Below, piece after piece: positions 1 to 8,913 of a stretch of 14,905 bases of DNA. Position 1 is the stretch's first letter. Every line of letters begins with the position of its first letter. This DNA is from DATJHM01 sp035493895 (GTDB taxonomy: Bacteria > Chloroflexota > Ktedonobacteria > Ktedonobacterales > Ktedonobacteraceae): NCBI GenBank assembly GCA_035493895.1, contig DATJHM010000266.1, positions 1 through 14,905 of the forward strand. The letters are read 5' to 3'. Made by a program: the position numbers and the translations under genes. The notes below the pieces were generated by a model, which was not told the DNA's origin, did not search any database, and was given only the letters and a program-made list of their open reading frames with translations.

Positions 1-750
1 AGTCTTGTTCGGATGGACCAGATGGGCGATACGTTGTATCCCCTTTGGATCGAGGAGAGGTACCAGCAGATGGAAGAGCTCCTGATCCGTCTGTACGAGA
101 GCTGGAATGCCGTTAGGCGTACCGCCGTCCACATGAACAGGTATTGGGTCATGATCACCAGTACCGGGATTGTACTCGAACGTCACCAGGCTATTTGCGG
201 GCTCGGTCAGAGCCAGTGCATTCAGGTGCTCCAGGGCAGTGAAGCTCTGGATATGGGAAATGGCGGATTCGGGTATCTGCTGTCCAGCAGGGAGCACCAG
301 TCTGTCTACACGCGTCCAACCGCCGCTTGCCCCCCGCCGTGTGTAATGACCAATGAACGTGCCCTCAAACACCAGCAGATCAAAGAGCTTTTGGTTGCTG
401 AGAGTGGCTGCCGCCAGAGACTGAAGCTGTGGATCGCTAGAGCCATCAGCAGGAATGCGCTCTTTCATGACAGAATTATGCGAAGCTCCTGCTGTTGTCG
501 TGGTAAATTTGTCATCACTAACTCGATTAGTACTGTTCCAGCTGTTGAGGTAAACATCGTAATACGTTTTCTGACTCAAATGATCAACAGCTCCTTTTAT
601 ATCTTTCATAGCGATCTGACTACCGTTTGTTGTAGCTCCTCCATGATTTGCAACCACAGCAATAGCGAGATTTGGATCATCCCCATGAAGAGTCCAGGTA
701 ACTGTGATACTATACGCACCAGGTTGGAGCTTATCCAGTGCCGCCGTCAT
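1..750 (-). CDS. Unrecognised protein, partial (C-terminus beyond the left edge); partner of the kinase/TIR/STAND gene
   Basis: The frame is open for 250 codons from ATG 750 to the edge with no stop. It begins MTAALDKLQPGAYSITVTWT. An AAAGGAG ribosome binding site (759-765) sits 8 bases before the ATG, which decides the start. The gene lies 36 bases downstream of the kinase/TIR/STAND stop on the same strand, so the two are probably co-transcribed. I do not recognise the family. The first ~35 residues look beta-rich (GAYSITVTWTLHG, NLAIAVVANHGG), then comes a Thr/Ser-rich stretch (DDKFTTTTAGASHNS, ~80-95), then a mixed helical part (LFDLLVFEGTFIGHYTRRG, ~120-138). There is no signal peptide or membrane helix in the visible part, so it is probably cytosolic. 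Linkage suggests a substrate, regulator or effector of the receptor; that is inference. The plus-strand reading of this region is a shadow. Confidence 0.72.
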   Translation of the reverse strand, partial: MTAALDKLQPGAYSITVTWTLHGDDPNLAIAVVANHGGATTNGSQIAMKDIKGAVDHLSQKTYYDVYLNSWNSTNRVSDDKFTTTTAGASHNSVMKERIPADGSSDPQLQSLAAATLSNQKLFDLLVFEGTFIGHYTRRGASGGWTRVDRLVLPAGQQIPESAISHIQSFTALEHLNALALTEPANSLVTFEYNPGTGDHDPIPVHVDGGTPNGIPALVQTDQELFHLLVPLLDPKGIQRIAHLVHPNKT

Positions 751-758
751 AATGGTTT

Positions 759-765
759 CTCCTTT
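759..765 (-). promoter_or_regulatory. Ribosome binding site of the gene starting at 750
   Basis: On the minus strand this reads AAAGGAG, 8 bases before ATG 750. It supports an independent start in the 36-base gap after the kinase/TIR/STAND gene. Confidence 0.6.
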
Positions 766-786
766 GTGTAAAGTTCAGGTAATACA

Positions 787-3700
787 TCAAGTGCCAGGAG
801 GAAAATCTGGACATATTCGGGTGGGTCGCTGCTCACCTCTCACAAATTGCTTCCATTCATCTAGTGCTAAATTGCGATGTGCGAGATCACAGCCTCGTGC
901 CTGCCAATTCGAAGGCACAAGATCCCAGAGTAGTAGGATGTTTGTCTCGTTGCGTGTGAAAATCGAGACCATATGCTGACTATCAGGGCTGAAGGCAAGG
1001 CTACCTTGCTGAATAGTATCCAACGGATTCTGGCTAAAGCCTTCTGCGAAAGGTTGTATGAAAGGCTCTGGTGGACGCACATTCCATAGCGCAAACGCAA
1101 ACGTAAGATTGCCAAATTCGCTAGATGAGAGTAGCTGCTTTCCATCAGGACTAAAACGAATGGTTTGATAATATAGATCCGGTGTATTCTTAGCGTTAGT
1201 AACAGTAAGGGTTGTGAGAGACCGTTGTTGCTTCATATCCCACAAACTAATCCCGCTACGACTACTGGCCGCTAATGTACTCCCATCTGTATTGAAGGCC
1301 ATATCCAGATAGGGGTCCTGATTTTTTGTAAGGATGTGGGTGGGAGGCCGACCTGTTCCAGGATGCCAGAGTAACACTTCTGACTCTGAGCAGCCTGTTT
1401 GTAGTGATATACAACTGCTCGTAGCCAATAACTTACCATCATTACTCAAAGCTATTGCAGCACCAATACCAGATGGAGCATTGACAGGGAAAGTGGAGGC
1501 GTGTATTGGTTTGTCGATAGCCCAGACCATAACAGCCTTGCCATCTCCTCCAACTGCCAGAAGACGTCCATCCGTACTCAACATAATTTTGTTAGGATAT
1601 CCAGCATATTTCAGTGGAGGTGTGGTCAGAACCTTGCGGGTGTTTAGATCCCAGAGGAGAATAGTCCCATCAGCCCTGCCTGCAGCCAGTCTCTTACCAT
1701 TGCCACTCACCGCAATCGAGATAATCCCGGTGAGTGGCGGGTCGGATTGTGGCACCGAGTAGGCAGTCATATCACTAAGCGTGGTTTGAACCTGTCCGGT
1801 ACTGCTATTCAGTAATAAGATTTTGCCCCCACCAGTTCCGACAAAGAGCATTCGACCATCAGGGCTGAAGAGAACGCTATGCGCTCCCGAAACATCAGCG
1901 AGCCGTCGATTGATCGGACCTTCGGCATTGATATCCCATAGTAAGAGAGAACCGTCATGGCCACCAGAGGCCAACAGTTTATCATCAGAGCTAAAAGCGA
2001 TGCTAAATACCATATCCTTGTGACCAGTAAGAGGGCTTCCAAGTTCATTGCCTGTATCAACGGTCCACAGGCGAATAGTCCCATCCTCACTAGCCGAAGC
2101 AAGTAGCTTACCATTGTGACTGAAGGCAAGGCTACGTACAATTCCTTCGTGACCTGAAAATGGCTGAAGAGTTTCCCAGGTAGCCGTGTCCCAGAGGTGA
2201 ATGGTCTTATCATCGCTGGCTACCACGAGTTTTGTCCCATCGGGGCTGAAAGCAAGGCTGGATCTCGTTATATTATTTACTGCGATGTCTTTAATTACCT
2301 CACTTGTTGTGGTGTCTACTACCAGGATGTTGCTAAAAGTAGCAATGGCAAGTTTTGTTGTATCAGGACTAAAGGCAAGATTGAGAATATCAGCCTTGTT
2401 GATCGTAAACGCAAAAGAGAGAGGTTGAGCATTTTGGGTCGTCCAGATTGAGACACTGCTTTCAGCACATGGAGGGACAGGCTGATCAGGACGAAGAGGT
2501 GGATAACTATGACAACGACTGGCAGCGACCAGCATTCCATTCTGGCTGAAGGCAATCGCCGAACTAGGCGTAATGGTAGAGGGTATTCCCGGGGTTGGCG
2601 GTGCTAGAGAAGGACGTGCAGTATTGGTCTGGAGATCAATCAACCATATGCCATTCCTATTCACGATTCCTACGGTTCGATGATCTGGACTAAATGCAAT
2701 TGTGCCAGAAGGATTGGTTACTGGAAGATCTTTTTCCTGATAGGTCTGCCTTTGTATATTCCAATGAGCAATTCGAGAACCACCGTTATAGGCGTAAAGC
2801 ATCTGCCCCTTTTCATCGAAAGCCAGTGAGGAGACAGCACCAAGTGGGAATGGATCAGGATAATTGTAGCCGTTGCTGAGTATCCCGGCAAGATGTGGGC
2901 TTTGCATAAGCGCACGAAACAACGCATTACGTGCCTCAAAGGTTTCTTGCGTCTGGAGCGCTTTGATACTGAGTAATAAAGCGAGGTCCGTCTCATGGTT
3001 TGCTAATGCGATATTGGCATTAGCAGCCAGCGCACGTGAAGCGTTTTTATTTGCTTCAATGTTGACTCTTACCGTTTGCTGTTGAGCATTGGCATAACTG
3101 AGTGTTGCCAGCGACCCCAAAATGATGACGATAGTGGTAAAAACGGACAGGATAGTGAGCAGGCGGCGCTGATGGTTCGTGATGTTATCCCGCAAGCGGA
3201 TCTGCTCTTGCTGCATCGCGAGCTGTGCTTGCTGCATCCTGATCTGTTCTTGTTGACGGATACGCTCTTCGTTTTCTCTACGCTCCTGCTCCGCGGTACT
3301 CGCATGCAGAAATTCGGCCTCGTCCTGATTCGGGTAATTGCGCTTCGCCCAGGCTTGCGCCTCGATGAGCTCGCTGCCACTGTACAGACGATCTACTGGC
3401 CTGTCACGTCGTAGCCAGGTGTGGGTATCACCGTTGATTGTGCGCTGGAGAATGATATCGGATCGCGCCTCACGCAGCCAGGTGAAGAGGCGTGGCCAGC
3501 GTTCGATCAGCGCTTCATGGCTCACTTCGATCGTACGCTCCCTATCTTGCTCATTGACGACCAGCAGGCGAGCCGCGACAAACGCATCAGCAATGGCTGC
3601 GCTGATCGTGCTTTGTTTCTCGTCGGGTAGCGCCAACTCGCTTAGCGTTGCACGGCGGCGCGTGGCATCCTGTGGCGTGGGACCTGGATCAATGAGGCGC

Positions 3701-6012
3701 AAGAAGAGCGCACGCGTCAAGGCGCGATATTCCTCATTGGGCAATTGCGCATAGACGGCCTCAGCGTATTTGACCAGCGCTCCCTTGACGCCACCAATCT
3801 GCTTGTAGGCTGGCAGCGTGAGCATATTGCCCTGGCGCATCTCGAAGAGCTGGTCCAGCGTAAACTCTAGCAGCGGTAAGGCTCCCGCCTGCCCCTGTGC
3901 TTCGAAGAGTAGATCGCCAGCAAGATTGCCCTCAAACGACACCTGGACATCGGGAAGGGCGGCAGGACCCTCAATCACGGCCCGCAAATCGTCCAGATTC
4001 ATTGGAGTCACTGGCATATGATTTGCCTCGATCAGGCTGTGCAATGCTGGATAGTGCATGCTATGGCCGTAGAAGTCTGCTCTGAGGGTGAGCAGAACAA
4101 GCAGCGGTCCCCCTGGCTCCGTCGCGGCAGTGGTAAGGAGATCAAAGAAATGCTGGCGTTCTCGCTCACTCACAACCGGACTGAAGATCTCCTCGAACTG
4201 GTCGATGACCAGCACGACGCATGATCTTGCGCGTGGATCTGCTTGGCGAACTTTCCGGGCCATGATCTCTGCAAAAAAATGGAGACCACGAGCCGACTCC
4301 TCTCCCAGGTCCGCATAGATGGATTGTGGCGTCAGGTTCGGGAACTGTTGGGTGAGCAGGACCGTCAATGCGTCACCCGGACGCTGCTCCGGCCTCATTG
4401 GTCCCAGATAGACCCACTGCTTGCTGCCAGGAATCATGTCTAGTTGGAGGCGTGGCAGCAGACCCGCCATCATTGTGCTCGACTTGCCGGACCCGCTGGG
4501 ACCAATGAGCGCTAAGAGCCGATTGCCCACTCTGTGAGGCTGCTCGGTTACAAGCGATTGTACTTTTCTCGCCAGGTCGTCGATGAGCCTGCCTCGACCG
4601 AAGAAATCACTGGCTTCATCCATGGTAAATGAGCGCAATCCTTTGTAGGGGTTGCGCGGCTCCCGATTTTCTTGCAGTTTGACAGAAGGGACGGCTGCAG
4701 TAACGGAGTCTTCATTGAGATACTCGATAATGTCATACAACGCTTGTCGATAGCGATTCTGGCGAGCATCAATCACCTCCAGCCGAGAACCATGACTATG
4801 CAGCGATAGGGCCGCAATACCCGGTCCAGATACCCAGACATATGCCAGTCGCTTCTGATAGGAAGCAACAACGCGCAGATGTTCCTTGACCGTGCGCGAC
4901 GAGCGGGTCGCCTCAGAGTCTACAACCAGCACAACATGGGCTGCACGAATGGCCTGTTGCATCATCTGCTCTGAATCGTGCTGGTCGGCTGGGCCGAAGA
5001 GGTAATCGTTAGTGAAAGACACACCCTGTTTGCCCAGATCGGCTTTGATGCGTCTGGCAAAATCATCATCGGCGGGTGCATAGGAAAGGAACACGCGCGC
5101 AAATGCACCTCTCTGGAGCGCTTCAGGAGGCTGCATAGGGGATGTTGCTGGCAGGGGCGGCCTGCGTGGACTGGTAATCTCTATGTCTTCTTCGAGCGGA
5201 GACAGACAAGTATGTTCCAATGCCTGCGCGAAGCTTTGCACATCTGGATAGCGCTCCTGCGGATCTTTCGCCAGTGCCCTGAGTACAACAGCTTCGACGG
5301 CTTGCGGAAGATCGGGGCGGATCTCGCGCAATGGAGGTGGCGGGCTAAAGATATGCTGGTTTGCGATCTGGATGGGGCCTCCTTCCTCGAATGGACGGAC
5401 CCCACAGAGCCACTCATAGGTCACAATGCCGAGCGAGTATTGATCACTCGCAAAGAGAGGTTTGCCACGCAATTGTTCCGGTGCCGAATAGGGGATAGTG
5501 CCCTCCAGCCCTGGCTGCGTACTGAGCTGATTGGGAGCGAACAGCGCCAGCCCGAAATCGCTGAGAAGTATCTGTTGTTCGGTCGCGAGCAACATATTAT
5601 CTGGCTTGACATCGCGGTGGATGATGTTGCGGTTGTGCGCGAATTGCAGGGCCGAGGCAATTTGCTTGACATAGGTGACAACTGTGGAAAGAGGAAGGCG
5701 TGTACCACGTGGGATATGATTACGCAGCGTTCCACCGGGCACATATTCCATGATGATAAAAGGCGTACCCTGCTGGATATCATAATCGAGCACGCGCACA
5801 ATATTTGGATGCACCAATCGAGCCAGGGTTTGTGCCTCTAACAGGAAGGCATCTACCATGTCTCTCGTTAGTGTGACATGCAACACCTTCAGAGCCGCAT
5901 AGCTTTTGAGGTGTTGATGCTCACCCAGATACACTTCAGCAAAGCCCCCCTTTCCCAGGTAATCCGTGAGGCGATATTTGCCGAGTAGTTGATGAACGCG
6001 ATTTGTAGTCAT
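787..6012 (-). CDS. Ser/Thr protein kinase - TIR - nSTAND1 NTPase - transmembrane - WD40 receptor-like protein
   Basis: The protein has 1741 residues. Kinase (~12-265): glycine loop GKGGFAEVY 20-28, Lys42, Glu59, HRDVKPDN 132-139, DFG 152-154, APE 177-179; it looks active. TIR (~305-435): VFLSYA 307-312, and a Ser/Glu motif ending at Glu377, the position of the NADase glutamate in catalytic TIRs. nSTAND1 (~454-850): NPYKGLRSF, Walker A GPSGSGKS 504-511, Walker B LVIDQFEE 601-608, TLRADFY 642-648, SHEALIERW 831-839. A Gln/Glu/Arg-rich coiled coil (~905-945) precedes one hydrophobic helix (951-974). About 14 WD40 blocks (1059-1697), enough for two seven-bladed propellers, end in a tail with RNLALDEW and RICPDFP. 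A TGA lies three codons before ATG 6012, so no earlier start exists; no strong ribosome binding site is seen. Probably a membrane signalling or immune receptor; ligand and target unknown. Confidence 0.93.
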   Translation of the reverse strand: MTTNRVHQLLGKYRLTDYLGKGGFAEVYLGEHQHLKSYAALKVLHVTLTRDMVDAFLLEAQTLARLVHPNIVRVLDYDIQQGTPFIIMEYVPGGTLRNHIPRGTRLPLSTVVTYVKQIASALQFAHNRNIIHRDVKPDNMLLATEQQILLSDFGLALFAPNQLSTQPGLEGTIPYSAPEQLRGKPLFASDQYSLGIVTYEWLCGVRPFEEGGPIQIANQHIFSPPPPLREIRPDLPQAVEAVVLRALAKDPQERYPDVQSFAQALEHTCLSPLEEDIEITSPRRPPLPATSPMQPPEALQRGAFARVFLSYAPADDDFARRIKADLGKQGVSFTNDYLFGPADQHDSEQMMQQAIRAAHVVLVVDSEATRSSRTVKEHLRVVASYQKRLAYVWVSGPGIAALSLHSHGSRLEVIDARQNRYRQALYDIIEYLNEDSVTAAVPSVKLQENREPRNPYKGLRSFTMDEASDFFGRGRLIDDLARKVQSLVTEQPHRVGNRLLALIGPSGSGKSSTMMAGLLPRLQLDMIPGSKQWVYLGPMRPEQRPGDALTVLLTQQFPNLTPQSIYADLGEESARGLHFFAEIMARKVRQADPRARSCVVLVIDQFEEIFSPVVSERERQHFFDLLTTAATEPGGPLLVLLTLRADFYGHSMHYPALHSLIEANHMPVTPMNLDDLRAVIEGPAALPDVQVSFEGNLAGDLLFEAQGQAGALPLLEFTLDQLFEMRQGNMLTLPAYKQIGGVKGALVKYAEAVYAQLPNEEYRALTRALFLRLIDPGPTPQDATRRRATLSELALPDEKQSTISAAIADAFVAARLLVVNEQDRERTIEVSHEALIERWPRLFTWLREARSDIILQRTINGDTHTWLRRDRPVDRLYSGSELIEAQAWAKRNYPNQDEAEFLHASTAEQERRENEERIRQQEQIRMQQAQLAMQQEQIRLRDNITNHQRRLLTILSVFTTIVIILGSLATLSYANAQQQTVRVNIEANKNASRALAANANIALANHETDLALLLSIKALQTQETFEARNALFRALMQSPHLAGILSNGYNYPDPFPLGAVSSLAFDEKGQMLYAYNGGSRIAHWNIQRQTYQEKDLPVTNPSGTIAFSPDHRTVGIVNRNGIWLIDLQTNTARPSLAPPTPGIPSTITPSSAIAFSQNGMLVAASRCHSYPPLRPDQPVPPCAESSVSIWTTQNAQPLSFAFTINKADILNLAFSPDTTKLAIATFSNILVVDTTTSEVIKDIAVNNITRSSLAFSPDGTKLVVASDDKTIHLWDTATWETLQPFSGHEGIVRSLAFSHNGKLLASASEDGTIRLWTVDTGNELGSPLTGHKDMVFSIAFSSDDKLLASGGHDGSLLLWDINAEGPINRRLADVSGAHSVLFSPDGRMLFVGTGGGKILLLNSSTGQVQTTLSDMTAYSVPQSDPPLTGIISIAVSGNGKRLAAGRADGTILLWDLNTRKVLTTPPLKYAGYPNKIMLSTDGRLLAVGGDGKAVMVWAIDKPIHASTFPVNAPSGIGAAIALSNDGKLLATSSCISLQTGCSESEVLLWHPGTGRPPTHILTKNQDPYLDMAFNTDGSTLAASSRSGISLWDMKQQRSLTTLTVTNAKNTPDLYYQTIRFSPDGKQLLSSSEFGNLTFAFALWNVRPPEPFIQPFAEGFSQNPLDTIQQGSLAFSPDSQHMVSIFTRNETNILLLWDLVPSNWQARGCDLAHRNLALDEWKQFVRGEQRPTRICPDFPPGT

Positions 6013-6314
6013 AGCAATTCATACCAGGATGGCGAAAATCGTAAACATTCAAACGGCGTCGGTGTTTTTCTAGATGGAACCAGAATCCCGTTGACTCAGG
6101 GGCAATGAGTCGCACGTGTAGGTCACTATAACAGCTACAGATAGGCATTACATGAAGTATATATAGGAGAAATGTAAACTACAGATATGCTTGTTGATGA
6201 GTAAACGTGTCAGGGCTTTTTTTTAGTCGATGTATTTTAGCTGGTATTTGTCAGTGAAGATTGGGTACATACGCGTCGCCAGGCGGGAATAATATGAGGC
6301 TCTCCACATCGATG
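6013..6314. promoter_or_regulatory. Intergenic upstream region of the kinase/TIR/STAND gene
   Basis: No convincing gene is seen in these ~300 bases. On the minus strand two -10-like hexamers occur: TATACT at 6161-6156 and TATAGT at 6130-6125. Neither has a good -35 box at the right distance, so the promoter assignment is tentative. A T8 run near 6217-6224 on the plus strand has no adjoining stem and is not called a terminator. Confidence 0.25.
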
Positions 6315-6520
6315 TTATGGCGGGAAATGATGCAGGAGAAGCGCGAGATCTTGTGAGAGAAGCTCCTTTTCTAACAGGATGACGATGCGCAGCGATCCAG
6401 GCAAGGCAGCGAGGACGTGCTGCATGCGCTCTGTCGCTTTGTGGGATGAGGTCACCACGAGCAGAGGAAGCGCTCTGCCTGTTGCCTGTTGATAATCCAG
6501 GTAGGCGCTAAATTTGCGGG
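6315..6520 (-). pseudogene. C-terminal remnant, possibly of a replication-relaxation family protein
   Basis: A minus-strand frame from about 6520 to a TAA at 6315-6317 reads RKFSAYLDYQQATGRALP, then LLVVTSSHKATERMQ, and ends LLLHHFPP. The pattern (K-F-x-x-Y-x-x-Y, a strand of Leu/Val/Thr, then an Arg-containing helix) resembles the C-terminal part of replication-relaxation proteins of plasmids and integrated elements. That match is from memory of the family and is weak. There is no start codon or upstream portion: the plus-strand helicase remnant begins at the same point. It reads as a 67-codon fragment left after a rearrangement. Confidence 0.4.
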
Positions 6521-8857
6521 AATACGGCGTTACGCCGCCTTGTTCCTCACTTTGAGCACAAACGCTTTCTCTCGGCTACTCCGCATAATGGCTATTCTGA
6601 AAGCTTTACGGCCTTGCTGGAACTATTGGATAATCAGCGTTTCGCCAGGGGGATTAGTCTGGAACGCCGGGGGATGCGCGAGCAACTCAATCTGGTGATG
6701 ATTCGCCGTCTGAAGTCTGATATGCAAGGCTGGGATGAGGCTCCCCGTTTCCCCGTCCGTGTGCTCAATGCGCTCCCGGTGTCGTATAGCGAGCAGGAGC
6801 AGACGGTGCATCGCCTGTTGCGTGACTATACCGAGTCGCGCTTACAGCATTCGCTGGATGAGGAGGAACGTTTTGCCAGTGAGTTTGTGCTTAAGCTTTT
6901 AAAGAAGCGCCTCTTCTCTTCTCCCCAGGCTTTTGCGACGACGCTACGTCAGCATGAAGAAACCTTGCTCAATGCGCGTAAGCGCGACCGCTCTTCGACC
7001 GGACCTGCTATCGGTATTCTTCGCCGTCAGGTTGAGCAATTGGATGAGGAGAGCGACAACGATACGACGCTGGAGGAGGCGATGGGTACGGCGGTCGAGA
7101 TCGCGGCTCCTCTCTTTCGTCCGCCAACGCCGCAAGAACAGCAATGGTTGCATGCCATGCGTGCCTGGGCTGATGAGGCCGGTAACCGCTCGGATAGCAA
7201 GGCGCAGGAGCTGATTCGCTGGTTACACGCGCAGATCAAGCCCGCTGGCACATGGTCGGATCAGCGTGTCATTATTTTTACGGAATACCGCGCAACGCTC
7301 TCCTCACTGCAAGAGTTGTTGAGTAGCGAGGGGTTTGCGAGTCATGGACGCTTGTTGACTCTGTATGGTGGCATGAATAGTGAGGAGCGCGAGCAGATCA
7401 AAGCCGCTTTCCAGGCCGATCCCGCTGTCTCTGCGGTGCGTATTTTGCTGGCGACCGATGCGGCCTCTGAAGGTATCGATCTCCAGAATTATTGCTCTCG
7501 TCTGATTCACTATGAAATTCCCTGGAATCCTAATCGCCTTGAGCAGCGCAATGGCCGTATTGATCGCCATGGGCAGCTGGCAGATGAGGTGAAGATTTAT
7601 CACTTTGTGGGCAGCAAATATCATCTCTCTCCAGCCGATGCGCATCTTCCTACTGGTGAGCTGGACGGTGATCTTGAGTTTTTATGGCGGGCCCTGCTCA
7701 AGGTCGATCAGATTCGTCAGGATCTCGGTAAGGTGGGCTCGGTGATTGCGGCGCAGGTTGAGGAAGCGATGTTCACTCGTCGCACGCGCCTGGATACGCG
7801 CTTCGTTGAAGAGAAGGCTGATCCGCTACGTCGCTGGCTGAAGTTTGAGCGCAGGCTGCGTGATCAGATTGCCGATCTTCATCAGCGTTTGCTGGAGAGT
7901 AAGCGTACGCTGGGCCTGACTCCCGCACATATTCAAGCGGTGGTGGAGACGGCCCTGGCGATTGCGGGCAAGCCTCCTTTGCGCAAAGTGCTCTTTCCCG
8001 CTCACAATGGTCGTGCGCCCCTGACGGTCTTTTATCTCCCTGAGCTTACGGATAGCTGGAGTATCTGTAAAGAGGGCCTTTTACATCCCTTCTCTCGTGA
8101 GGAGCGCCCCATTGTTTTTGATCATGAACTGGCTGCCGGACGCGATGATGTCGTGCTGGCGCATCTCAATCATCGCCTTGTCGCGATGTCTCTTCGCTTG
8201 CTGCGTGCTGCCATCTGGGACCAGAATGTGCAGCGCCATCTGCATCGCGTGACGGCTCGCACCGTTCCTAACAGCGAATTAGCCACGCCTGCGGTGATCG
8301 CGCATGCCCGCCTGGTGGTATTGGGTACCGATAGCCAGCGCCTGCATGAGGAGCTGATCTTTGCCGGTGGCTATCTCCGCGAGGGACGCTTTACGCGCAT
8401 GAATCTGACCGATGCACAACGTTTGTTGCAGGCTGCGCACACCAGGCCGGTCTCGGCGCAAACGCAGCAACATTTGCGCGTGCTCTGGCCCAATCATTTC
8501 CGTTCCCTTCAACAAGCTCTGGAGGGACGCATGCGCGATCGTGTGGGCAGCTTGCAACGCTTTCTCGACGAAAGCAAGCAAAAAGAGATTGCGGATATCA
8601 CCATGATCTTGCAGGAGTTACGCACGAGCATTATGCAGGAGCTCGATCAGCCGGAGGTGTTGCAGTTGGAACTCTTTACCTCCGATGAACGCAGGCAACT
8701 TGACTCTAATAAGAAGGCGCTAGTAGAACGTGCCTCGCAAATTCAAGAGGAAATTGCTGAGGAAACGGCCCGCATTGAGCAGCGTTTTGCCGACCCGCAG
8801 TCCCGCCTCTTTCCTGTGGCGGTGACGTATCTTGTCCCGGAACGCCTGGCTCAATAA
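6512..8857 (+). pseudogene. drmD: N-terminally truncated SNF2-family helicase, DISARM DrmD-like
   Basis: The frame opens after a TAA at 6509-6511. Recognisable helicase sequence begins about 6521-6530 and runs LVPHFEHKRFLSATPHNGYS (motif III), then LLELLDNQRFARG, to the stop at 8857. Counted from the first possible start (TTG 6614), motif IV is VIIFTEY (219-225), motif V LLATDAASEGIDLQ (278-291) and motif VI QRNGRIDRHGQ (311-321). The first RecA-like lobe, with Walker A and the DEAH box, is missing, so the product cannot be a working ATPase. No natural start or ribosome binding site is seen: translation could begin only at TTG 6614 or ATG 6674. The adjacent large adenine methyltransferase on the same strand points to class 1 DISARM, where DrmD is the SNF2-like helicase. 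Another RapA/SNF2 restriction-associated helicase is the alternative. Confidence 0.75.
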
Positions 8858-8913
8858 TCGCTTTGTTGCTCTCTGCGCTTTCACGCTTTATTTGTTCTTC
8901 TTCATAAGGAAGG

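Noticed and set aside
13..771. 252-codon open frame on the plus strand
   Set aside because: It is antisense to the minus-strand frame that is open from a well-placed ATG with a strong ribosome binding site; its product is Cys- and Arg-rich and matches no family.
970..2380. Recurrent short similar strings such as CAGGGCTGAAG that suggested a repeat array
   Set aside because: They are irregularly spaced and encode the LAFSPDG part of WD40 blades; not CRISPR or non-coding repeats.
4978..5841. 287-codon plus-strand frame
   Set aside because: It lies opposite the kinase and TIR coding region, whose motifs are unmistakable; a shadow of codon bias.
6205..6235. T8 run as an intrinsic terminator
   Set aside because: No GC-rich stem precedes it and no plus-strand gene ends there.
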